From positions 2,046,001 to 2,110,000 of the forward strand of contig NZ_VFNH01000001.1 of the NCBI RefSeq assembly GCF_006715485.1: a DNA stretch of 64,000 bases, in the 5' to 3' direction. Shown here piece by piece: positions 53,758 to 61,425 of the stretch; position 1 is the first letter of the stretch, and the number at the start of each line of letters is the position of its first letter. The DNA comes from Herbaspirillum sp. SJZ107. GTDB taxonomy: Bacteria > Pseudomonadota > Gammaproteobacteria > Burkholderiales > Burkholderiaceae_D. The position numbers were made by a program, and so were the translations under genes. The notes below the pieces were generated by a model. The model saw only the letters and a list, made by a program, of their open reading frames with translations. It made no database searches and was not told the origin of the DNA.

Positions 53758-55356
53758 TTACGGCAGCGCCACGGCCTGGTGGAAGGCATGGTGCCCGCCA
53801 TCCTCGGCCGCCACCGCCTTCGACTCGGCGCCCAGCACCATCAACGGCGTGCCGCTGCCCGCGCCCTGCGCGCCCAGCGCCGGCCATTGCGGCAGTCCGG
53901 TCCCGTTCGGGTTGCCGGTCTTGATGAAGTTGGCGAAATAGGCTTGCGCCTGGCGCGACACGGCGCGGTCGGCCTCGGTCCAGGCGTACACCGGGTTGCC
54001 GTCGAGGTTGCCCAGCACGTATTCGATCTCCGCCGAATGGCTGGCACCGCTCGCTGCCGGGTCGCCGCTGCGCGTGGCCGGGCGCGGCTGGGTGTAGTAG
54101 TAGCGGTACACCGGCTGGCCGCTGCTGCGGGCATGGGCGTCGATCCAGCGCCAGGTGCCGAAGCCGATGAAGCGGTCGCTGGCCAGCTCGCGTGCGGCGC
54201 GCGCGACGTCGCCGCCGTAGGCCTGGCGTGCAGCCCCGGCTTTATCGCCGTACAGGCGCTGCAGGCCGGCCTGGAAGGCTTGCTCGGTCGGCGCGCTGCC
54301 CTGGCCGAGGATCGCCTCGGCGCCGCCTTCGGCCGAATTCCAGCCGGCCAGCAGCGGCACCCGGGCCTGCTGGCCGGCGGCGTAGATTTCGGCCGGGTTA
54401 CGCGGCAGCACATGGCCGTCGACGATAGCGCCGAAGCGCCAGGTGTTCGGACCCGCCGTCCCGCGCAGCACCACGTCGGCTGGCAGCGCGCGCAGCTGGG
54501 CCAGCGTCGGCGCATTCAGCATGGCGCCGAACTGCTTGCCGGCGGCTTCGCTGTCGCGCAGGCCGGGCAGCGGGTTGAGGCCGAGCAGCGCACCGCTTTC
54601 GCCGATCGCGCCGGCGATCAGGTCCTTCGCCAGCGGCGAGGCCATCTGGGCGCTGACCGAGAACGAGCCGGCCGATTCGCCGGCGATGGTCACCCGGCGC
54701 GGGTCGCCGCCGAAGGCCGCGATGTTGGCGCGCACCCAGCGCAGCGCCGCCGCCTGGTCCATGAAGCCATAGTTGCCGGATGCCTTGTGCGGCGATTCCG
54801 CGCTCAGTTCCGGGTGCGCCATGAAGCCGAAGGCGCCCAGGCGGTAATTGACGGTGACGGCGACGATGCCCTGGCGCGCCATGGCGGCGCCGTCGTAGCG
54901 CGGTTCGGACGCGTCGCCGCCCTGCAGGCCGCCGCCATAGAAGTACACCAGCACCGGCAGGCCGTCATTGGCGCGCGCGGCCGGGGTCCAGACGTTCAGG
55001 TACAGGCAATCCTCGCTCATGCCGTTCGAGCGGAACACCATGTCCGAGAACAGCGGCAGCTGCATGCAGCGCGGCCCGAAGGCGGCGGCCTGGCGCACGC
55101 CGCTCCAGGCCGGGGCCGGCTGCGGCGCCTGCCAGCGCAGGGCGCCGACCGGGGCCTGGGCGTAGGGAATGCCCTTGAACGCCTTCACCCCGGCTTCCTG
55201 GATGCCCTGCAAGGTACCGGCGGCGGTGCCGGCGCTCGGGTTGGCGGCGCCGAGGCCGTCCGGCGCAGCGCCCGGTCCAGAACCGGTGGCGGCGCAGCCG
55301 GCCAGGGCCAGCGGCAGCAAGGTGGCGAGGAGCGTGGGGGTGAATGCTTGTCTCAT
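53758..55356 (-). CDS. Type-B carboxylesterase, predicted lipoprotein
   Basis: 532-residue alpha/beta-hydrolase. The signal MRQAFTPTLLATLLPLALAGC carries a lipobox, so membrane anchoring is predicted. AAGGAAG precedes the ATG. The carboxylesterase type-B pattern is complete: FKGIPYAQAPVGALRWQAPQ, EDCLYLNVWTP, the oxyanion-hole region VYFYGGGLQGGD, and the nucleophile Ser228 in TIAGESAGSFSVSAQM. The catalytic His is probably in GASHSAEIEYVLGN. The native substrate could be an ester-linked (acetyl or feruloyl) carbohydrate given the polysaccharide context, but this is unproven. Monocistronic by appearance. Confidence 0.9.
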   Translation of the reverse strand: MRQAFTPTLLATLLPLALAGCAATGSGPGAAPDGLGAANPSAGTAAGTLQGIQEAGVKAFKGIPYAQAPVGALRWQAPQPAPAWSGVRQAAAFGPRCMQLPLFSDMVFRSNGMSEDCLYLNVWTPAARANDGLPVLVYFYGGGLQGGDASEPRYDGAAMARQGIVAVTVNYRLGAFGFMAHPELSAESPHKASGNYGFMDQAAALRWVRANIAAFGGDPRRVTIAGESAGSFSVSAQMASPLAKDLIAGAIGESGALLGLNPLPGLRDSEAAGKQFGAMLNAPTLAQLRALPADVVLRGTAGPNTWRFGAIVDGHVLPRNPAEIYAAGQQARVPLLAGWNSAEGGAEAILGQGSAPTEQAFQAGLQRLYGDKAGAARQAYGGDVARAARELASDRFIGFGTWRWIDAHARSSGQPVYRYYYTQPRPATRSGDPAASGASHSAEIEYVLGNLDGNPVYAWTEADRAVSRQAQAYFANFIKTGNPNGTGLPQWPALGAQGAGSGTPLMVLGAESKAVAAEDGGHHAFHQAVALP

Positions 55357-55717
55357 GGGCTTCCTTATCGTTTGTTATGTGGTCCGGGTCAGCGAACCGG
55401 GCGGTGCCACATGATGTCGCACGCGCTGTCCCGAATCAAGCGTGTGATTGTTTCAGCAAGGGTGATTTTGCGGAGTGCACGCTCGCCTACAATGATTCTC
55501 ACGGTTCAGCAAGCCCGGCGGTGGAGTCTGCTTGCAAAAAAGATACAACTCGACCAGAACGCTTATAGCATATTCACAATATTTCCGATAAGCTCGATGA
55601 AATCGATACCATGCCGGCGGGCAGCAACAGTCCTGCATGTCTTGAGCACAGATTCAACATCGACATAACAAGCAAAGGGGCAAGCCCGCACCCTGGCGCA
55701 CAGAGACAACCAGCCCC
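55357..55717. other. 361-bp divergent region between esterase and symporter
   Basis: Should contain both promoters. The only notable element on the plus strand is a possible -10, TACAAT (55488-55493), with a poor -35 (TTTTGC, 16-base spacing), which would give a leader of about 220 bases. Short open frames here lack coding character. Nothing else identified. Confidence 0.35.
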
Positions 55718-57388
55718 ATGACTTCATTCTCCACCCTCGATACCTTCGTTTTCCTGGTCTACTTCGTGGTCGTCGCCGGCTACGGCCTGTGGGTCTACCG
55801 CCGCAAGAAATCCACCTCCGGCCGCGAATCGCACGATTACTTCCTGGCCGAAGGCTCGCTCACCTGGTGGGCCATCGGCGCCTCCCTGATCGCTTCCAAC
55901 ATCTCGGCCGAGCAGTTCATCGGCATGAGCGGCTCCGGCTACCGCATCGGCATGGCGATCGCCGTGTACGAGCTGATGGCGGCCGCCACCCTGGTCATCG
56001 TCGCCGTGTTCTTCATGCCGGTGTACCTGAAGAACCACATCTACACGATGCCGCAGTTCCTCGAGCAGCGCTATGGCAAGGCGGTGGCCACCACCATGGC
56101 CCTGTTCTGGCTCGGCCTGTACGTGGTGGTCAACCTGACCTCGATCCTGTACCTGGGCGCGATCGCGATCGCCTCCATCGCCGGCCTCAACCTGTTCGCC
56201 TGCATGATCTTCCTGGCCGCGTTCGCGGTGGTGATCACGCTCGGCGGCATGAAGGTGATCGGCTACACCGACGTGATCCAGGTGTTCTGCCTGATCGTCG
56301 GCGGCCTGGTGACCACCGTACTGGCGCTGGAACTGGTCGCCACCATCAGCGGCGGCAAGGGCGTGCTGCACGGCGCCACCAGCCTGTTCCACAGCGCCCG
56401 CGACCACTTCGACATGGTCCTGGCACGCGGCAATCCGAACTACATGGACCTGCCCGGCCTGTCGACCCTGATCGGCGGCATGTGGATCGTCAACCTGAAC
56501 TACTGGGGCTGCAACCAGTACATCACCCAGCGCGCCCTCGGCGCCAGCCTGCCGACCGCCCGCAAGGGTCTGCTGTTCGCGGCCTTCCTGAAGCTGCTGA
56601 TGCCGGTCATCATCGTCCTGCCGGGCATTGCCGCCTTTGCGCTGGACAAGTCCGGCGCCCTGGGCGACGCCATGCGCGTCGGCGGCGAGCTGAATCCCGA
56701 CCGCGCCTACCCTACCCTGCTGGCGCTGCTGCCGGCCGGCCTGAAAGGCGTCGCCTTCGCCGCCCTCACCGCCGCCGTGGTCGCCTCGCTGGCCGGCAAG
56801 GCCAACTCGATCGCCACCATCTTCACGCTCGACATCTACAAGAAGCGCTTCCACCCGGAGGCCAGCGAAAAGAAAATGGTGTGGATCGGCCGCGTCACGG
56901 TGGTCGTCGCCATGGCCCTGGCCGTGATCATCGCGCCGATGATGGGCATCGACAAGAAAGGCGGCTTCCAGTACATCCAGGAATACACCGGTTTCGTCTC
57001 GCCCGGCATCCTGGCCATGTTCCTGCTCGGCTTCTTCTGGAAGCGCACGACCGCCGCCGCGGCGATGTTCGCGACCATCGGCGGCCTGGTGTTCTCGATC
57101 TTCCTGAAGTTCCTGCCTGAAATGATGGACCTGCGCTTCCTGGCGCCGATCGGCTTTGCGGTCGACAACGGCAGCGGCGTCTACGAGATCCCGTTCCTGG
57201 ACCGCATGCTGATCGTGTTCGCCATCGTGGTGGCCGGCATGGCCCTGATCAGCACCATGGGCCGCAAGGACGGCAGCGCCAAGCGCATGATCGTCGACCG
57301 CTCGCTGTTCCGCGTCGACGGCGGCTTTGCGCTGGGCTCGGCCGTGATCTGCGTGATGCTGGCGGCGATCTACGGGGCTTGGTGGTAA
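55718..57388 (+). CDS. Sodium/solute symporter (SSS family, SGLT-like)
   Basis: 556-residue inner-membrane symporter of the sodium:solute symporter family, close to bacterial galactose/glucose-type (vSGLT-like) members. Characteristic stretches: YRRKKSTSGRESHDYFLAEG, WWAIGASLIASNISAEQFIG in TM1, AAATLVIVAVFFMPVYLKN, YTMPQFLEQRYGKAV, GLYVVVNLTSILYLGAIAI and WIVNLNYWGCNQYITQRALG. The helix AVVASLAGKANSIATIFTLD carries the Na-site Ser/Thr residues. About 14 hydrophobic segments are visible. The substrate is likely a neutral hexose, inferred from resemblance. A strong intrinsic terminator 20 bases downstream marks the transcript end. Confidence 0.92.
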   Translation: MTSFSTLDTFVFLVYFVVVAGYGLWVYRRKKSTSGRESHDYFLAEGSLTWWAIGASLIASNISAEQFIGMSGSGYRIGMAIAVYELMAAATLVIVAVFFMPVYLKNHIYTMPQFLEQRYGKAVATTMALFWLGLYVVVNLTSILYLGAIAIASIAGLNLFACMIFLAAFAVVITLGGMKVIGYTDVIQVFCLIVGGLVTTVLALELVATISGGKGVLHGATSLFHSARDHFDMVLARGNPNYMDLPGLSTLIGGMWIVNLNYWGCNQYITQRALGASLPTARKGLLFAAFLKLLMPVIIVLPGIAAFALDKSGALGDAMRVGGELNPDRAYPTLLALLPAGLKGVAFAALTAAVVASLAGKANSIATIFTLDIYKKRFHPEASEKKMVWIGRVTVVVAMALAVIIAPMMGIDKKGGFQYIQEYTGFVSPGILAMFLLGFFWKRTTAAAAMFATIGGLVFSIFLKFLPEMMDLRFLAPIGFAVDNGSGVYEIPFLDRMLIVFAIVVAGMALISTMGRKDGSAKRMIVDRSLFRVDGGFALGSAVICVMLAAIYGAWW

Positions 57389-57407
57389 CTGTTTCGGCAG
57401 TGTATGG

Positions 57408-57432
57408 AAAGCAGCCTGCGGGCTGCTTTTTT
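57408..57432 (+). terminator. Intrinsic terminator of the symporter gene
   Basis: AAAGCAGCC pairs perfectly with GGCTGCTTT around a TGCG loop and continues into a T-run (57427-57432). Textbook rho-independent terminator. Confidence 0.93.
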
Positions 57433-57663
57433 CGTTCACGGGGTGAATATGGTGCCATCGGTCAGCACCACTACCGCCAGATGCCAATCCAATTTGAATC
57501 CTAACCTATAGGTACGATGCCAATGTCCGCGCTTTCAATGTCTACTTAGCGCCGTTTTCGGCCGGTCGTTAACGTTCGTGACTTTTCCAGCACTGCAACC
57601 TGCTATGGTGTCCCGATCGTCTTCTTGCAGCCAGGAGCGGATTTACCGTACTCGGAGAAACCC

Positions 57664-58038
57664 GTGAAGTCACTAATTACTGCTATTACACTGCTTGCAT
57701 GCCTCACCGCTTGCGTGAGTACTACGCATTTCTCGAAAGAATACAGCACCGCGTATGTATTGCGAAATGACACTCCGATTGGAAATTGCAGCATTTTTAC
57801 TGGCGCATACTCTGTGTACTTCGGGCCGGAAAACGTTCTTTGTCTGGGAGAGCGATCTGGCGACAAAGTGATCAGTTCGGGGTCAAGTGTCAAGGTAAAT
57901 CGGCTCTTCAAAATCGGTGCTGTCGATGCATTTTACGACAGAGCAGAGTTGTCAATTTCAGACAAAAAGACCGGAAATGTGACTACGGTATATCTGGAAA
58001 GCTGGCCAGATAAGGATAAATTTTTAAAGGTTCTTTAG
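57664..58038 (+). CDS. Small predicted lipoprotein of unknown function
   Basis: 124-residue orphan. GTG at 57664 is chosen because GGAG lies about 7 bases upstream and the product then starts with a lipoprotein signal (LITAITLLACLTACVSTT, lipobox LTAC). The remainder has Cys in IGNCSIF and VLCLGE and a beta-rich pattern (YSVYFGPENVLCLGE, NVTTVYLESWP). Codon usage is visibly AT-richer than in neighbouring genes (AAA, TTT and ATT are frequent), which points to transfer. I recognise no family. It sits between a strong terminator and the VpsR-like gene. Confidence 0.65.
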   Translation: MKSLITAITLLACLTACVSTTHFSKEYSTAYVLRNDTPIGNCSIFTGAYSVYFGPENVLCLGERSGDKVISSGSSVKVNRLFKIGAVDAFYDRAELSISDKKTGNVTTVYLESWPDKDKFLKVL

Positions 58039-58121
58039 GCTGGCTTCAAAGACTGAGTATGTCTGTTTCGGGTCGGTTGCGGAAATCTGGTTGCGTCCCC
58101 TAACCACCCAAAGCGGACCCG

Positions 58122-58436
58122 TTACCTCGGCATTGATGCGTCGATTTCACCATGTAAATCGGACACCGTGCCTCTACCAAACTCCTCTTCGAGTTTCCGC
58201 CGCGCGTCATCAAGGCTCAGATCGTCGGGCTTGAGAACGCCCCGGCAGTCGCCATCGAAGAACACGATAGAGTCGTTTAGCGTCATTTCGCCAGGTAGTG
58301 TCCATACCAGGTACGGGCCTACTTCAGTAATGAGATGGCCCTCGTAGCCTTGCGGTGCACATAGGCGCGCAAGAAATTCTTTGAGAGCCGGGTCAAGCGG
58401 ATGCTCGAGGGGATGGTCGTTGAAGAAGTCATCCAT
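58122..58436 (-). CDS. Hypothetical small acidic protein
   Basis: 104-residue acidic, soluble protein starting at ATG 58436. There is no signal peptide. Charged segments (DLSLDDARRKLEEEFG) and hydrophobic patches (GPYLVWTLPGE, DSIVFFDGDCRG) suggest a small folded alpha/beta protein. Mixed codon usage sets it apart from the main GC-rich genes. No family recognised; size and acidity would suit an immunity or antitoxin-like protein, but no partner toxin is adjacent. Confidence 0.5.
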   Translation of the reverse strand: MDDFFNDHPLEHPLDPALKEFLARLCAPQGYEGHLITEVGPYLVWTLPGEMTLNDSIVFFDGDCRGVLKPDDLSLDDARRKLEEEFGRGTVSDLHGEIDASMPR

Positions 58437-58697
58437 GGCCGACGGCTTTTGTTGAAGTAAACACCATGATACGACTGAATCGTGTAACCGCAGCAGATTA
58501 CGTCGGTTACGCCTCCGGTTGCGCCGAATTTGTTAGGCGCTTCAAGCGGTAGCCTAGTCGCTGAATGGCGCAGCTTCAGGCGCGTGCTGTTCAACATACT
58601 ATATCGAACCATCCAAACCGAATCCAAAACGCGACGCCGCACGTATAAGAAAGACCCGGGCCCCGTTCCGGTCTTTCTTGTGCCTGCGGAGAAGTAG
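58437..58697. other. Structured 261-bp intergenic region
   Basis: Contains several hairpins: GTAACCG/CGGTTAC (58484-58510), GCGCC/GGCGC (58521-58540) and AAGAAAGAC-C-CGG with CCGGTCTTTCTT (58647-58679), a stem with one bulge. The last resembles a terminator just before the Shine-Dalgarno sequence of the VpsR-like gene. No tRNA or other RNA gene recognised. Confidence 0.4.
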
Positions 58698-60023
58698 ATG
58701 AAGCAAGTGTTGTGCATTGATGTCGGCAGGTCGCGTGCCGCGGATTTTCATTCAGAAACGTTGCACGATTGGAATATCCACTTCGTGGACAGCCTGGCCG
58801 ATGCCCGGCGCCTGCTGCGGACCCGGGTCTACGGGGTCGGGCTGGTGCTGCACGACGGCCTTGCCGACGCCCGCGAACTCGCCGGCTTCCTGCGCCAGCA
58901 CGGCCATCTGCAGTGGGTCGGCATCTTCGCGCCGCACGCTCTCGACAGCCCGGGCTGCCATGACCTGATCCTCGAGCACCTCTGCGATTACCACACCCTG
59001 CCGGTCGATCCGGTACGGCTCGGCTATACGCTGGGCCATGCCCATGGCTGGGCCATGCTGCGGCGGCACCCGCGGGTCCACGTCGAGGACACCGGGCTTG
59101 ACGCCACGGCGCTGGTCGGCGATGGCGCTGCCATGCTGCGCTTGCGCAACCAGATCGACCGCGTCGCCAAGGTCGCGGCGCCGGTCCTGATCTGGGGCGA
59201 GAGCGGCAGCGGCAAGGAGCTGGCGGCGCAGGCGATCCACGCGCAGTCTGAGCGCGCCGGCGGGCCGTTCGTGCCGATCAACTGCGGCGCCATCGCGCCC
59301 AGCCTGATCCACTCGGAATTGTTCGGCTACGAGCGCGGCGCTTTCAGCGGCGCCACCCGCGCCAAGGCCGGGCTGATCGAATCGGCCCATGGCGGCACCC
59401 TGTTCCTGGACGAGATCGGCGACCTGCCGCAGGAATTGCAGGTGAACCTGCTGCGTTTCCTGCAGGAGAAGACGATTTCCCGGCTGGGGAGTACCCGTGC
59501 GATCGCGGTGGATGTGCGCATCGTGGCAGCCTCGCACGTGCAGTTGCAGGACGCCGTCGATGCGGGTGTGTTTCGCGAAGACCTGTATTACCGGCTGGCC
59601 GTGTTGCCGCTCGCGATCCCGGCGCTGCGCGAACGCCGGGACGACTTGCCGCTGCTGGCCGAACATTTCTTCCGGCGCTATGCGAGCGAGAAATCGCCCC
59701 GCCTGCGCGGTTTTTCGCACCGCGCGCTGGAAGCCATGCTCGACCATGCGTGGCCGGGCAACGTCCGCGAACTGATCAACCGGGTGCGGCGCGCGCTGGT
59801 GATGGCCGACGGCCGCCTGATCACGCCCGACGACCTCGGCCTCGCTGCCGGCGCCGTGGCGGGCACGGCGCCGCTGGACGATGCCCGCGGACGCAGCGAG
59901 CGCGGGGCGCTGCTCGAATCGCTCGAGCGCAGCGGCCGCAACGTCAGCCTCGCCGCGCGCGAGCTGGGCGTCTCGCGCACGACGATGTACAGGCTGATGG
60001 ACAAGCACAGCCTGCGCGAGTGA
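58698..60023 (+). CDS. VpsR-like AAA+ transcriptional regulator (bacterial enhancer-binding protein type)
   Basis: 441-residue regulator resembling Vibrio cholerae VpsR, a c-di-GMP-responsive activator of biofilm matrix genes. GGAG lies 7 bases before ATG. The N-terminal receiver-like domain (about 1-125) lacks the usual cluster of acidic residues and a clear phosphoacceptor. The AAA+ domain (about 135-370) has Walker A GESGSGKEL near residue 166, GAFSGA near residue 213 (canonical GAFTGA with Ser for Thr) and Walker B GGTLFLDEIGDLP. The Fis-type HTH ends the protein: SLAARELGVSRTTMYRLMDK, very like VpsR. Intact Walker motifs suggest ATPase ability. It converges with the M28 peptidase gene 4 bases away. 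Targets may include the pilus and surface loci here. Confidence 0.88.
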   Translation: MKQVLCIDVGRSRAADFHSETLHDWNIHFVDSLADARRLLRTRVYGVGLVLHDGLADARELAGFLRQHGHLQWVGIFAPHALDSPGCHDLILEHLCDYHTLPVDPVRLGYTLGHAHGWAMLRRHPRVHVEDTGLDATALVGDGAAMLRLRNQIDRVAKVAAPVLIWGESGSGKELAAQAIHAQSERAGGPFVPINCGAIAPSLIHSELFGYERGAFSGATRAKAGLIESAHGGTLFLDEIGDLPQELQVNLLRFLQEKTISRLGSTRAIAVDVRIVAASHVQLQDAVDAGVFREDLYYRLAVLPLAIPALRERRDDLPLLAEHFFRRYASEKSPRLRGFSHRALEAMLDHAWPGNVRELINRVRRALVMADGRLITPDDLGLAAGAVAGTAPLDDARGRSERGALLESLERSGRNVSLAARELGVSRTTMYRLMDKHSLRE

Positions 60024-60027
60024 AACC

Positions 60028-61389
60028 TCAGCGTGCCGGCAGCGGGTAGGTCGCCGGGCTGATGTTGCCGCTCTTGTCGATCGCCTGCACGCCGAAGAAC
60101 ACATTGTCCTTCGACAGATCGCTGGTGTAGCTGGTCACGTTGCCGACGAACTTCGAGCCGGTCCAGTCCGCCGCGGTGGTGTCGCGCCACACCACGCGGT
60201 AGCCGGCGACGTCCGGCTCGGCGTTCGCGCTCCAGGCCAGTTCGGTCTTGTTGGTCAGGTTCTTGGTGATGACGCGCACATCCTTCGGCGCCGCCGGTGC
60301 CATGGCCAGCGAGGCCAGCGCCGCCGCGTTGACGCGCGTCACCTTGGCGGCGTAGTCGAAGTCCATGTACTCGATCGTGTCGCCGTACTTCTTGCCGCCC
60401 TCGGTGCGCAGGTCCTGGTGCTGGTGGCTGAAGTCTTCCGCATACTCCGTGAAGCGCACCGCCGGGAAGCCGCGCTCGAGGAAGGGAATGTGGTCGCCGC
60501 CGCGCAGGTAGCGGTCGCGGCGGTTGACGATCGTGACCTTGAAGTTCGGGACGTAGCGCTCGCCGGCGAACTTGACGTAGCGGGCCAGCTGGCGCGTCGG
60601 CGTGTCGTTCTCGCCGCCGGTCGCGACCAGCGCGCGCAGCGCTTCCGGAACTTCCTTACCCGGAGGCACGCCCTCGGCAAACAGGCGCACCTGGCTGGCG
60701 TCCTTCTTGCCTTCGTCGTTGTGCGAGTTGCCGATGATGTCGTTGTCGAACATGCCGGCCACGTTCCAGTTCTTTTCCTTGGCCAGCTTGGCCCAGTTCT
60801 CGGCGCCCAGCAGGCCCTGCTCTTCGGCAGCCACCGCCATGAACACCAGGGTGGCGTCGAACTTGTGCTTGGCCATCACGCAGGCCATTTCCATCACCGC
60901 CGCGGTGCCCGAAGCATCGTCGTTGGCGCCCGGCGCGTCGTCGGTGGCGTTCATGACGTCGGTGACGCGGCTGTCGTAGTGGCCGCTGACCACGTACATG
61001 CGGTCTTTCGATTCCGCCTGGGTGCCCGGCAGCGTGGCGACCACGTTGACGATCTCGGTCGGGACCGACAGGCGCGCCATCACCGGGTGCACGTGGCTGT
61101 CGAAGGCGACTTCTAGGCGCCCGGCGCCGCAACGCTCGAGTTCGCTCTTGATCCAGCGGCGCGCGGCGCCGATGCCGCGCGTGTCCGACTTGGTGTCGGA
61201 CATCGTGTGGCGGGTGCCGAAGCTGACCAGTTTTTCGACGTAGTCGTGCATGCGCTTGGGCGAGATCTCGCGCACGATGGCGTCGATGTCGGCCTGGCGC
61301 TTGTTGATATCGGGATCGGCGGCCTGGGCGGCGCAGGTCGCCGCCAGCAGCATGGCGGCAACGGCACTGTGTTTCAAAGTCGGATGCAT
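60028..61389 (-). CDS. Secreted M28-family zinc aminopeptidase with fibronectin-III domain
   Basis: 453-residue exported metallopeptidase. Signal peptide: AVAAMLLAATCAAQAAD. The M28 catalytic core (about 60-340) shows the ligands in order: His/Asp in VVSGHYDSR, Asp in PGANDDASGTAAVME, the general base Glu and ligand Glu in AVAAEEQGLLGAE, Asp in MFDNDIIGN, and the last His in DFSHQHQDLRTE. The C-terminal 100 residues form a fibronectin type III-like domain (LTNKTELAWSANAEPDVAGY). Members release N-terminal residues from peptides. It lies 36 bases downstream of a TonB receptor gene on the same strand, suggesting a peptide degradation and uptake pair. Confidence 0.9.
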   Translation of the reverse strand: MHPTLKHSAVAAMLLAATCAAQAADPDINKRQADIDAIVREISPKRMHDYVEKLVSFGTRHTMSDTKSDTRGIGAARRWIKSELERCGAGRLEVAFDSHVHPVMARLSVPTEIVNVVATLPGTQAESKDRMYVVSGHYDSRVTDVMNATDDAPGANDDASGTAAVMEMACVMAKHKFDATLVFMAVAAEEQGLLGAENWAKLAKEKNWNVAGMFDNDIIGNSHNDEGKKDASQVRLFAEGVPPGKEVPEALRALVATGGENDTPTRQLARYVKFAGERYVPNFKVTIVNRRDRYLRGGDHIPFLERGFPAVRFTEYAEDFSHQHQDLRTEGGKKYGDTIEYMDFDYAAKVTRVNAAALASLAMAPAAPKDVRVITKNLTNKTELAWSANAEPDVAGYRVVWRDTTAADWTGSKFVGNVTSYTSDLSKDNVFFGVQAIDKSGNISPATYPLPAR

Positions 61390-61425
61390 CGGTGTTTCCT
61401 TTACTGTGGTACTGGATTGCGCGAA

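Noticed and set aside
57603..57911. Minus-strand frame overlapping the small lipoprotein gene
   Set aside because: It lacks a ribosome-binding site and a signal. The plus-strand frame has both GGAG and a lipobox, so it is the better gene.
58532..58558. Integron attC-like core sequences GTTAGGC and GCCTAGT in the low-GC islet
   Set aside because: The order and spacing of the two cores are wrong for attC (RYYYAAC should precede GTTRRRY), one core is imperfect, and there is no integrase gene.
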